Positions 1-5,740 of a stretch of DNA of 5,847 nt are shown in pieces. Where the stretch lies: the NCBI GenBank assembly GCA_902766815.1, contig CACXEZ010000143.1:1-5847 (forward strand). The letters are read 5' to 3'. The DNA is from an uncultured Erysipelotrichaceae bacterium (GTDB taxonomy: Bacteria; Bacillota_I; Bacilli_A; RF39; UBA660). The position numbers and the translations under genes are program-made. The notes under the pieces are model-generated. The model searched no databases. It had not been told where the DNA came from and saw only the letters and a program-made list of their open reading frames with translations. Every line of letters begins with the position of its first letter. Positions within the stretch are counted from its first letter, which is position 1.

Positions 1-678
1 AAGGATGCTAATCATCAATCTAATAAGTCAGTATCTTTGGATGATTTATTTAATCGTATTCATGATGGAATAAAACAAGTTAATGTTATTTTGAAGGCTG
101 ATGTTAAAGGAAGTGAAGAGGCTGTTCGTAATTCTTTATTAAAATTGGATGTAGAGGGAATTCATATTAATATTATTCGTAGTGGTATTGGAACAGTAAC
201 ACCAACGGATATTGTTTTAGCTAGTGCTAGTGATGCTATTATTCTTGGTTTTAATATTAGGCCTGATAATAAGACTATGGATTATGCTAAGGAAATGAAT
301 GTAGATATTAGACTTTATAATATTATTTACAAATTGGTAGAGGAAATGGAAGCAGCAATGAAAGGTAAGTTAGAGCCAGTTTTTGAAGAGAAGGTTATTG
401 GTAGTGTAGAGGTTAGAAAACTATTTAAGTTTTCTAAAGTGGGAACTATTGCTGGTTCTATGGTATTAAATGGTATTATAAGACGTGATTCTAAGGTAAG
501 AGTTATTCGTGATGGTGTTATTATTTATGATGGAGAAATTAATACGATAGCTCGTGAAAAGGATCAAGTTAAAGAAGTAAAACAAGGAATAGAATGTGGT
601 ATTACGGTAGAGAACTTTAATGATATTAAAGTTGGAGATATTTTAGAAGCTTACGAGATAGTGGAAATAGAACGCTAG
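1..678 (+). CDS. infB: Translation initiation factor IF-2, C-terminal part (5' end outside window)
   Basis: IF-2 is the GTPase that brings formyl-Met-tRNA to the 30S subunit and promotes subunit joining. The reading frame is open from base 1, so the gene enters from the left, and the 225 visible residues lack the G domain. The visible part begins near the conserved SLDDLFNRI stretch (residues 12-20). Domain III follows at about 22-125, with ILKADVKGS, an INIIRSGIG segment and LASASDAIILGFNIRP. The C-terminal beta-barrel that binds the fMet-tRNA acceptor end runs from about 130 to 225, with FKFSKVGTIAG, RDSKVRVIRDG and ECGITVENFNDIKVGDILEAYE. The TTG at 37 lies inside the conserved segment and is not a start. 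The stop is TAG. In many Bacillota infB is followed by rbfA or truB; here it ends at a terminator and an unrelated accessory gene follows. Confidence 0.96.
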   Translation, partial: KDANHQSNKSVSLDDLFNRIHDGIKQVNVILKADVKGSEEAVRNSLLKLDVEGIHINIIRSGIGTVTPTDIVLASASDAIILGFNIRPDNKTMDYAKEMNVDIRLYNIIYKLVEEMEAAMKGKLEPVFEEKVIGSVEVRKLFKFSKVGTIAGSMVLNGIIRRDSKVRVIRDGVIIYDGEINTIAREKDQVKEVKQGIECGITVENFNDIKVGDILEAYEIVEIER

Positions 679-694
679 TAAGCTTCTTTTTTTT
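645..694 (+). terminator. Intrinsic terminator overlapping the 3' end of infB
   Basis: A perfect 10-bp inverted repeat, AGAAGCTTAC (645-654) and GTAAGCTTCT (678-687), is followed at once by a T run that reaches 694. The left arm lies in the coding sequence and the right arm starts at the last base of the TAG stop. The 23-nt loop is long for a terminator but could be shortened by an inner TAG/CTA pairing (659-661 with 675-677). It probably ends the infB operon transcript. Confidence 0.75.
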
Positions 695-810
695 GAGGAT
701 AAGAAGGACTTTCATCTTTAAAAAGCGAATAATATAAGTAGAGAGGTTATTTCTCTCTTTGGGATGTGGGGTGATAGGATGGTGATTATAAAAAGGAAAG
801 AGGTTAAAAA
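679..810 (+). promoter_or_regulatory. Leader region of the Rpn-type gene, weak promoter candidate
   Basis: This spacer holds no convincing gene. A possible -10 box TATAAG (733-738) has a poor -35 match TTCATC (711-716) with a 16-nt spacer, so the promoter call is weak. A small hairpin AGAGAG (740-745) / CTCTCT (753-758) follows. A G-rich patch (761-782) with runs of 3, 4, 2 and 2 G stands out from the AT-rich surroundings. Because the infB terminator precedes it, some promoter for the next gene is expected here. Confidence 0.3.
793..803 (+). promoter_or_regulatory. Ribosome binding site of the Rpn-type gene
   Basis: The purine stretch AAGGAAAGAGG ends 7 nt before the ATG at 811. This spacing supports that ATG as the start, and the protein begins shortly before the family's conserved D-x-MFK-x-IF motif. 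Confidence 0.7.
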
Positions 811-1827
811 ATGATAGAATTAAAAGAAAATGTAGAATTTATCCCCTTAACTAGTGATTATATGTTTAAAAAGATTTTTATGGAAAATTCTGAATTGTTG
901 AAGAAATTTTTAATTTGTGTATTAAAATTAGATATGAATCCTGATACTTCTCAACTTCGTTTTTTGAATAGTGAACTTCCTAAATCTAAGAGAAAAGAGT
1001 ATAAGAAAACAGTAGATGTGTTGGTATCTATTAATGATAGACGGATTGTTGATGTAGAAATTAATACGGAAAGTTTTCAAGATATAAGTGCTAGAAATAC
1101 TTTTTATATAGAGAAAATTATTTCTACTGGGGTTGAAAAGAGTACATCTTATCAAGAGATGAGTAATTATTATTTTTGTCAGTTAAATTTGAATGCACAT
1201 GGAAGAGGAAATTATTTTTCTGATAAGTGTTTTACATTTAAAGAAAAGAATACAAATGAAATTCTTACACCTAATATAGAAATTATTTATAAATCACTTG
1301 ATTATTATCGGGATATTTATTACAATAAGTGTGAGCTTGTTAGTAATGATATGTTGTGGTTGCTTTTGATTGCTTCGAAGGATTTTCATGAATTAGAGGG
1401 TATTGCCAAATTACTTATGAGTGGACAAGAATATGAAAAATTTATGAATAGTGTGAGGGATGGATGTATGGATGAATTTAGTATTGCAAATTGGGAAAGC
1501 GAGAAGATGGAAATGTTAGTAAGAACAACTAGAGAAAGGCGAAAAGAAAAAGAATTTAATGAACGATTACAGGAAGCTACACAGAAAGCTATGAAGCATG
1601 GATATGAAGAAGGAGTTGAGAAAGGTATTCAGAAAGGAATCGAGCAAGGAATTGAACAAGGAATCGAACAGGGAATTGAACAAGGAATTGAACAAGGAAT
1701 TGAACAAAGTACTATCAACATAATTAAAATGTTATTATATAAAAATATTTCTTATGAGGATATAGCAGAAGTCAGTGGCAAAAGTATTGAAGAAATTCAG
1801 AAAATTGAGAAATCTCTTGATAAATAG
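811..1827 (+). CDS. Rpn family / PDDEXK_2 transposase-family nuclease
   Basis: This 338-residue protein looks like the Rpn (recombination-promoting nuclease) / PD-(D/E)XK transposase family. Characterised members are DNA endonucleases linked to recombination and, in E. coli, to phage defence. The N-terminal signature LTSDYMFKKIF is at residues 13-23. The nuclease core shows D69 in KKTVDVLV, E83 and N85 in VDVEINTE (many members have E-x-Q here), then R95-N-T-F-Y99. A charged helical region rich in Lys and Glu spans about 230-262. Residues 264-299 are nine Gly-led tetrapeptides, the last six all GIEQ. The end (about 300-338) is a small helical segment, ISYEDIAEVSGKSIEEIQKI, resembling the tail common in this family. 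No membrane segment or signal peptide is seen. The stop lies 2 bases before the pheST promoter and there is no dedicated terminator. The core residues suggest an active enzyme, but target and role are unknown. Despite the family name it lacks flanking inverted repeats, so nothing shows it to be a mobile element itself. Confidence 0.87.
   Translation: MIELKENVEFIPLTSDYMFKKIFMENSELLKKFLICVLKLDMNPDTSQLRFLNSELPKSKRKEYKKTVDVLVSINDRRIVDVEINTESFQDISARNTFYIEKIISTGVEKSTSYQEMSNYYFCQLNLNAHGRGNYFSDKCFTFKEKNTNEILTPNIEIIYKSLDYYRDIYYNKCELVSNDMLWLLLIASKDFHELEGIAKLLMSGQEYEKFMNSVRDGCMDEFSIANWESEKMEMLVRTTRERRKEKEFNERLQEATQKAMKHGYEEGVEKGIQKGIEQGIEQGIEQGIEQGIEQGIEQSTINIIKMLLYKNISYEDIAEVSGKSIEEIQKIEKSLDK
1600..1707 (+). 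repeat. 12-bp in-frame tandem repeat encoding Gly-Ile-Glu-Gln
   Basis: Six 12-bp units run from 1636 to 1707. Four are exactly GGAATTGAACAA (starting 1648, 1672, 1684, 1696), and the units at 1636 and 1660 differ at two synonymous third positions each. Three older, degenerate units (GYEE, GVEK, GIQK) precede them from 1600. Because 12 is a multiple of 3, gain or loss of units changes protein length without a frameshift. The near-identity of the last units suggests recent expansion. Confidence 0.95.
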
Positions 1828-1829
1828 AA

Positions 1830-1858
1830 TTGACTATTATGATAAAAAGTACTATAAT
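1830..1858 (+). promoter_or_regulatory. Promoter of the T-box-pheST operon
   Basis: A -35 box TTGACT (1830-1835, five of six consensus bases) and a perfect -10 box TATAAT (1853-1858) are separated by 17 nt, the ideal vegetative sigma-factor arrangement. Transcription should start around 1865, at the 5' end of the T-box leader. The -35 box begins 2 bases after the stop codon of the upstream gene. Confidence 0.88.
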
Positions 1859-1864
1859 TTTCAT

Positions 1865-2091
1865 ACGGAAGGCATAATAAGACAGTGATAAGGAAGCAGT
1901 AGTAAGAATGATAGAAATAGACTAGAGAGTTAGCGTTAGGTGGAAGTTAATTATTTCTATTCTTATGAATTCACCCTTTAGTTTTAGTCGGTTGATCTCG
2001 TTAACGATTATAAGTGTATAATTTAATGTTATAAAGAAAGGTGGTACCGCGGGGAAACTCGTCCTTTTACCAGTGCCTTTCTTTTTATTTT
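1865..2091 (+). ncRNA. T-box leader RNA, tRNA-Phe responsive (specifier UUC)
   Basis: This leader senses the charging state of tRNA-Phe and controls pheST. Stem I: AAGAA (1904-1908) pairs with TTCTT (1960-1964), and TAGAAATA (1912-1919) with TATTTCTA (1952-1959), leaving a TGA bulge. The distal part carries the typical AGAGAG (1924-1929) and GGTGGAAG elements. The specifier loop reads GAA-TTC-ACC, with TTC (a Phe codon) at 1970-1972 facing an AGTA motif near 1898-1904. The lower stem pairs AAGG (1890-1893) with CCTT (1975-1978). A probable stem III is GTTGA (1991-1995) / TTAAC (2001-2005). The T-box element TGGTACCGCG lies at 2042-2051. In the antiterminator AAAGG (2037-2041) pairs with CCTTT (2063-2067) and GCG (2049-2051) with CGT (2060-2062), around the bulge TGGTACC. 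Bulge bases TGGT match the ACCA end expected for tRNA-Phe. Specifier, bulge and downstream gene agree on phenylalanine. The 5' end is inferred from the promoter. Confidence 0.95.
2033..2091 (+). terminator. Regulated terminator of the Phe T-box
   Basis: AAAGAAAGG (2033-2041) pairs with CCTTTCTTT (2076-2084). An inner GGTA (2043-2046) / TACC (2068-2071) helix is also possible. The T-rich tract (TTTTTATTTT, 2082-2091) overlaps the right arm. The left arm includes AAAGG (2037-2041), the same bases used by the antiterminator, so the two folds exclude each other. In the usual T-box arrangement the antiterminator and terminator share the 3' antiterminator strand; here the shared strand appears to be the 5' one. 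Confidence 0.7.
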
Positions 2092-2094
2092 GTG

Positions 2095-2101
2095 AAAGGA
2101 G
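2095..2101 (+). promoter_or_regulatory. Ribosome binding site that fixes the pheS start at 2109
   Basis: AAAGGAG lies 7 nt before ATG 2109, which fits the PheS N-terminus. An upstream in-frame GTG at 2073 would add 12 residues encoded by the T-box terminator itself, so it is rejected. A second ATG at 2115 is spaced 13 nt away and is less likely. Confidence 0.88.
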
Positions 2102-2108
2102 AGATATT

Positions 2109-3149
2109 ATGGATATGGAAAATATTAAAAAAGATATTGAAGATGCTATGAATGGGATAGGTAATTTACAGGCTTTGAATGAGTTGAAAGTTACTTATTT
2201 GGGTAAGAAGGGGATTATTACTGAGCTCAATAGTAAGATTAAAGATCTACCTAACGAGGAAAAGAAAAACTTTGGTCAAAAGGTAAATGAAGTTAGAAAG
2301 TTTTTTCAAGATCATTTTGACAATATCAAAGAAAAACTAGATAAGGAAGAGTTGAATAGAAAGTTAGAAACAGAGAGAATTGATATTAGCTTACCTGGTG
2401 TTTCTATTCCTAGTGGAGCTCCATCTATTTTGGATAAATTGATTGAAGAAGTAGAAGAGGTTTTTTTATCTATGGGATATGATGTTGTTGATGGACCAGA
2501 GATAGAGTTTGATAAGTATAATTTTGAGATGTTAAATATTCCGAAGGGGCATCCTGCTAGGGATGCACAAGATACTTTCTATATAGAGGGTAATGAGATA
2601 TTACTTCGTAGTCAGACTTCTCCTGTACAGGTTAGAACGATGTTGGAAGGTAAAGGGGAGGTACCTGTTAGGGTGATATGTCCTGGTAAGACTTATCGAA
2701 GAGATAATGATGATGCTACACATTCTCACCAGTTTATGCAAATAGAAGGGTTACTTGTTGATAAGAATATTAGTTTAAGTGATTTAAAAGGAACAATTGA
2801 GGTTATTGTTAGGAAGTTATTTGGTCAAGATATCAACGTTCGTTTTCGACCTAGCTATTATCAATTTACAGAGCCTTCTGTAGAAGTTGATATAAGTTGC
2901 TTTAATTGTAAAGGAAAAGGATGCTCTATTTGTAAGAAGACAGGTTGGATTACTATTGCTGGAGCTGGAGTAGTTCATCCTAATGTTTTAAAAATGAGTG
3001 GATATGATCCAAAAGTATGGAGTGGTTTTGCTTTTGGGTTTGGAGCTGAAAGAATGGCTATGCTTAAATATGGAATTAGTGATATTAGAACTTTTTATAA
3101 TGCTGATTTAAGAGAGATTAAAACTTTTGATAGAAAGGAGCAAGACTAA
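2109..3149 (+). CDS. pheS: Phenylalanine--tRNA ligase alpha subunit
   Basis: This is the catalytic alpha subunit of the cytoplasmic (alpha-beta)2 class II synthetase that attaches phenylalanine to tRNA-Phe using ATP. It has 346 residues, the usual length for Bacillota PheS. Residues 1 to about 90 are the charged N-terminal helical (coiled-coil) arm that contacts tRNA. The catalytic domain then shows HPARD (148-152), LRSQTSPVQ (166-174), motif 2 RVICPGKTYRRD (188-199), HSHQFMQIEG (205-214), FRPSYYQFTEPS (246-257) and motif 3 GFAFGFGAERMAML (306-319). Cysteines 264, 267, 272 and 275 form the C-x2-C-x4-C-x2-C cluster common in Gram-positive PheS. A308 matches E. coli Ala294, which shapes the phenylalanine pocket, so normal specificity is expected. 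An oddity is YQF (251-253) where FPF is usual. The stop overlaps the pheT start (TAATG), indicating coupled translation. Confidence 0.98.
   Translation: MDMENIKKDIEDAMNGIGNLQALNELKVTYLGKKGIITELNSKIKDLPNEEKKNFGQKVNEVRKFFQDHFDNIKEKLDKEELNRKLETERIDISLPGVSIPSGAPSILDKLIEEVEEVFLSMGYDVVDGPEIEFDKYNFEMLNIPKGHPARDAQDTFYIEGNEILLRSQTSPVQVRTMLEGKGEVPVRVICPGKTYRRDNDDATHSHQFMQIEGLLVDKNISLSDLKGTIEVIVRKLFGQDINVRFRPSYYQFTEPSVEVDISCFNCKGKGCSICKKTGWITIAGAGVVHPNVLKMSGYDPKVWSGFAFGFGAERMAMLKYGISDIRTFYNADLREIKTFDRKEQD
3134..3140 (+). promoter_or_regulatory. Ribosome binding site of pheT inside the pheS 3' end
   Basis: AAAGGAG lies within the last codons of pheS, 8 nt before the pheT ATG at 3149. With the one-base stop/start overlap it allows reinitiation and near-equal synthesis of the two subunits. 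Confidence 0.85.
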
Positions 3150-5521
3150 TGATTAGTTTAGAGTGGGTAGGAGATTATATTGATATACATGATCAGAATT
3201 TAGAGGAATTAGCAGTTAAAATTACTACAGCTGGTATCAATGTAGAAAAAGTAGTTACTAATCATATTGATCATTTAGTTATTGGTGAGGTTATTAAGTG
3301 TGTGAAACATCCAGATAGTGATCATTTGCATGTTTGTGAAGTTAAAATCAGTGATACAGAAACCAAACAAATTGTATGTGGTGCTCCTAATGTGAGAGAG
3401 GGAATTAAAGTTATTGTTGCTTTAGTTGGTGCTGTTCTTCCGGGTAATTTTTCTATTACAAAGAGTAAGATTCGTGGAATAGAATCTAATGGTATGATTT
3501 GTGCTTTATTTGAGCTTGGTTTAGAAGAGAAAACGGAAGAGAACTATAATAAAGGAATTTATGAATTAGATAATAATGCTTCTGTTGGAGAGGATCCTAT
3601 TCAGTATTTGGGACTTGATGATACTTGTTATGAATTGGATATTCATAAGCATAGAAATAATGATTGTTATTATCATATTGGTTTTGCTTATGAGATTGCT
3701 GCTATTTTAAATAGAAAAGTAACATTACCTAATTTAAGTTATATGGAAGATAAGAAGAATATTGAGGATTATTTTAAGTTAAGAGTTGATACGGATAAAT
3801 GTAATTATTATATTGCTAAGATGGTTACTGGTATAAAGTTGGGAGAGAGTCCTGATTTTATTAAGAAAAGGCTTACGGCTGCAGGTATGAGGAGTATCAA
3901 TAATGTGGTAGATATTTCTAACTATGTTATGCTTGAATTTGGACAACCACTTCATTTCTTTGATAAAAATACTTTAGGTGATAAGATAGTTGTTAGAGAT
4001 GCAAAAGATAAGGAAAAAATTGTTACTTTGGATGGTCAGGAGCGTACTTTAACATGTGATGATATTGTTATTACAGATGGTAAAAGAGCTGTTTGTTTAG
4101 CTGGTGTTATGGGAGGAGAGAACACTGAAGTTACTGAAAGTACAAAGGATATTTTAATTGAAGCTGCTATATTTGATAGTGTGAGTATTCGTAATACTTC
4201 TGCTAGACTTAATCTTCGTAGTGAGGCATCTATTCGTTATGGAAAAGGTCTTAGTTATGAATATACTAATATGGCTATGGATAGAGCTTGTTATTTATTA
4301 GAAAAGTATGCAGGTGCTACTGTTTTATCTGGTAAGGTCATTCATGATAGGATTGATAAGACAGTTAAACAGGTCAAGTTTTATCCTAATGATGTTAATC
4401 AGATTCTTGGTATGGATATATCAGAAGATGATATGAAAAAAGAAATTGAAAGATTATTATTTGATTATGAAGTAGTGGATGGAGAATTTATTGTTACGAT
4501 TCCTTCTAGGAGATTAGATATCGATCCTAATGTTAATGATATTGCTGAGGAGATTGGCAGACTTTATGGATATCAAAATTTGAAATCTAGTTTACCTAAA
4601 GTTACTACTAGGAGAGGAGAATATAAGGGAGAGGTAAAATATAGAAAATTGGTATCTCATAGACTTAGAAGTTTAGGATTAAATGAAGTGAAGACTTATA
4701 CTTTGGTATCACCTGAACTTTCTAAAATATTTAGATATGATGATAAAAAGGCAGTGGTTCTTCCTAATCCTATGGGAGTAGATAAGTCCGTTGTTAGAAC
4801 AAGTATTTTACCATCTTTATTACAGTTATATCATTATAATAAGGCTAGAAAAGTAAAAGACGTATTTATTTATGAAGTTTCTAAAACTTATGATAAAGAA
4901 TATCAAGAGGATGTTAAGGTCAGTGGATTATTATGTGGTGATTATTTGTCTAGTGGTTGGACAATATATAATCAATGTGATTTTTACTTGGTAAAAGGAA
5001 TTGTTGAAAATTTGTTGGACTATATGGGATTTAAGAATCGTTATTCATTTGAAGTAGGAACTAGTAATGAACTTCATCCTGGTATTTCTGCTGATATTTT
5101 ATTGGATAGAAAGAAGATTGGAATTTTAGGTAGAGTGAATCCCAATATTAGCAAGGATGACATTTATGTGTTTGAATTATCTATTAGTAAGTTAATGGTT
5201 GATGTTAAACCTATTAAATATAAAGAAGCTTCTAAGTATCCTGAAATAGAGAAAGATATGGCCTTTATATTAGATAATGGTATTTCAGCTTTTGAAGTTA
5301 TGGATACTATAAAGAAATCTGGTGGCAGGTTATTACAGAAAATTAATGTGTTTGATGTATATTGTGGAAAAAATATTGGTGAAGGTAAGAAATCTATTGC
5401 ATTTTCTTTAATTTTCTCAGATCATAATAGAACTTTAACTGATGAAGAAGTTAATGCTAGTTTTTCAAAAATTATTGAAGATGTTATTAAGAAGCATCAT
5501 GCTACTTTAAGGGATAATTAA
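3149..5521 (+). CDS. pheT: Phenylalanine--tRNA ligase beta subunit
   Basis: This beta subunit binds tRNA-Phe and hydrolyses mischarged Tyr-tRNA-Phe, partnering PheS in the heterotetramer. It has 790 residues, close to the family's roughly 800. In order: an N-terminal segment (1-38, ISLEWVGDYI); an EMAP/OB-fold tRNA-binding domain (about 39-153, with HPDSDHLHVCEV, QIVCGAPNV and SKIRGIESNGMIC); the B3/B4 editing domain (about 205-370, with NNVVDISNYVMLEFGQPLHFFD, AGVMGG, LIEAA and LRSEASIRYGKGL); the B5 domain (about 407-480, IPSRRLDIDPNVNDIAEEIGRLYGY); the catalytic-like core (about 490-690, including PNPMGVDKSVVRTSILPSLL); and a C-terminal ferredoxin-like anticodon-binding (FDX-ACB) domain (about 695-790, YPEIEKDMAF, VFDVYCG, GKKSIAFSLIF, RTLTDEEVN). 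The domain series is complete with no frameshift. A local oddity is HKHRNND (166-172) in place of the usual TPNR-x-D. The stop lies just before an intrinsic terminator. Confidence 0.98.
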   Translation: MISLEWVGDYIDIHDQNLEELAVKITTAGINVEKVVTNHIDHLVIGEVIKCVKHPDSDHLHVCEVKISDTETKQIVCGAPNVREGIKVIVALVGAVLPGNFSITKSKIRGIESNGMICALFELGLEEKTEENYNKGIYELDNNASVGEDPIQYLGLDDTCYELDIHKHRNNDCYYHIGFAYEIAAILNRKVTLPNLSYMEDKKNIEDYFKLRVDTDKCNYYIAKMVTGIKLGESPDFIKKRLTAAGMRSINNVVDISNYVMLEFGQPLHFFDKNTLGDKIVVRDAKDKEKIVTLDGQERTLTCDDIVITDGKRAVCLAGVMGGENTEVTESTKDILIEAAIFDSVSIRNTSARLNLRSEASIRYGKGLSYEYTNMAMDRACYLLEKYAGATVLSGKVIHDRIDKTVKQVKFYPNDVNQILGMDISEDDMKKEIERLLFDYEVVDGEFIVTIPSRRLDIDPNVNDIAEEIGRLYGYQNLKSSLPKVTTRRGEYKGEVKYRKLVSHRLRSLGLNEVKTYTLVSPELSKIFRYDDKKAVVLPNPMGVDKSVVRTSILPSLLQLYHYNKARKVKDVFIYEVSKTYDKEYQEDVKVSGLLCGDYLSSGWTIYNQCDFYLVKGIVENLLDYMGFKNRYSFEVGTSNELHPGISADILLDRKKIGILGRVNPNISKDDIYVFELSISKLMVDVKPIKYKEASKYPEIEKDMAFILDNGISAFEVMDTIKKSGGRLLQKINVFDVYCGKNIGEGKKSIAFSLIFSDHNRTLTDEEVNASFSKIIEDVIKKHHATLRDN

Positions 5522-5525
5522 TGGT

Positions 5526-5562
5526 AAAAGGTATCAGGAATTGAATTTCTTGATATTTTTTT
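5526..5562 (+). terminator. Intrinsic terminator of the pheST operon
   Basis: TATCAGGAA (5532-5540) pairs with TTCTTGATA (5547-5555), 9 bp with one G-U pair and a 6-nt loop, followed by seven T (5556-5562). The A run upstream (5526-5529) can pair with the T run, extending the stem. It starts a few bases after the pheT stop, with no other gene between. Confidence 0.88.
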
Positions 5563-5740
5563 GTTACTATTCATAGCTAAATTTAAAAATATAAATCCTT
5601 TTAAAATAAGACATTACATAAAAAAATTGTACAAATTATAGTTAAAACAGTTATAAATTAGATATTTTTTATTGAATTTTTGCAGCGGTATTTAAAGAAA
5701 TTCCTTATTTTTAAAGATTAAATCGACTGTGAATAGTAAC
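5563..5740. repeat. Long imperfect inverted repeat, MITE-like or structured RNA
   Basis: GTTACTATTCATAG (5563-5576) and CTGTGAATAGTAAC (5727-5740) are inverted repeats matching at 13 of 14 positions; the exception would be a G-U pair in RNA. An inner inverted pair TTTAAAAATA (5582-5591) / TATTTTTAAA (5706-5715) lies in register on the same axis. The interior is very AT-rich, has no credible ORF, and contains the palindrome TTGTACAA (5627-5634). The block is flanked on both sides by exactly seven T (5556-5562 and 5741-5747). That fits either a small non-autonomous element that duplicated its target or a folded transcript ending in a terminator-like T run. I do not recognise the terminal sequence. 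Confidence 0.55.

Noticed and set aside
37..39. TTG start for a free-standing 213-residue protein
   Set aside because: The frame is open to base 1 and the upstream residues continue the IF-2 sequence, so this is an interior codon of a gene cut by the window edge.
740..758. AGAGAG / CTCTCT hairpin as a second terminator after infB
   Set aside because: The stem is only 6 bp and is followed by just two more T before GGG, so it is unlikely to end transcription.
928..1155. 75-codon minus-strand ORF opposite the Rpn-type gene
   Set aside because: It lies wholly within a well-supported gene on the other strand, has no ribosome binding site that I can see, and its protein resembles no family I recognise.
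811..1827. The Rpn-type gene as a complete insertion sequence
   Set aside because: No flanking inverted repeats or target duplications are visible around the gene. The 'transposase' label comes only from the family name.
2073..2108. Upstream GTG start extending PheS by 12 residues
   Set aside because: This stretch forms the right arm and T tract of the T-box terminator, and the good ribosome binding site at 2095-2101 points to ATG 2109.
5627..5657. Promoter TTGTAC / TATAAA in the tail
   Set aside because: The -35 match is poor, the spacer is 19 nt, and such strings are expected by chance in DNA this AT-rich.
5563..5740. Degenerate CRISPR repeat and tracrRNA-like anti-repeat
   Set aside because: The two arms are complementary but there is only one copy of each, no spacers and no cas gene, and the T7 run directly after the right arm would end a tracrRNA before its usual downstream hairpins.
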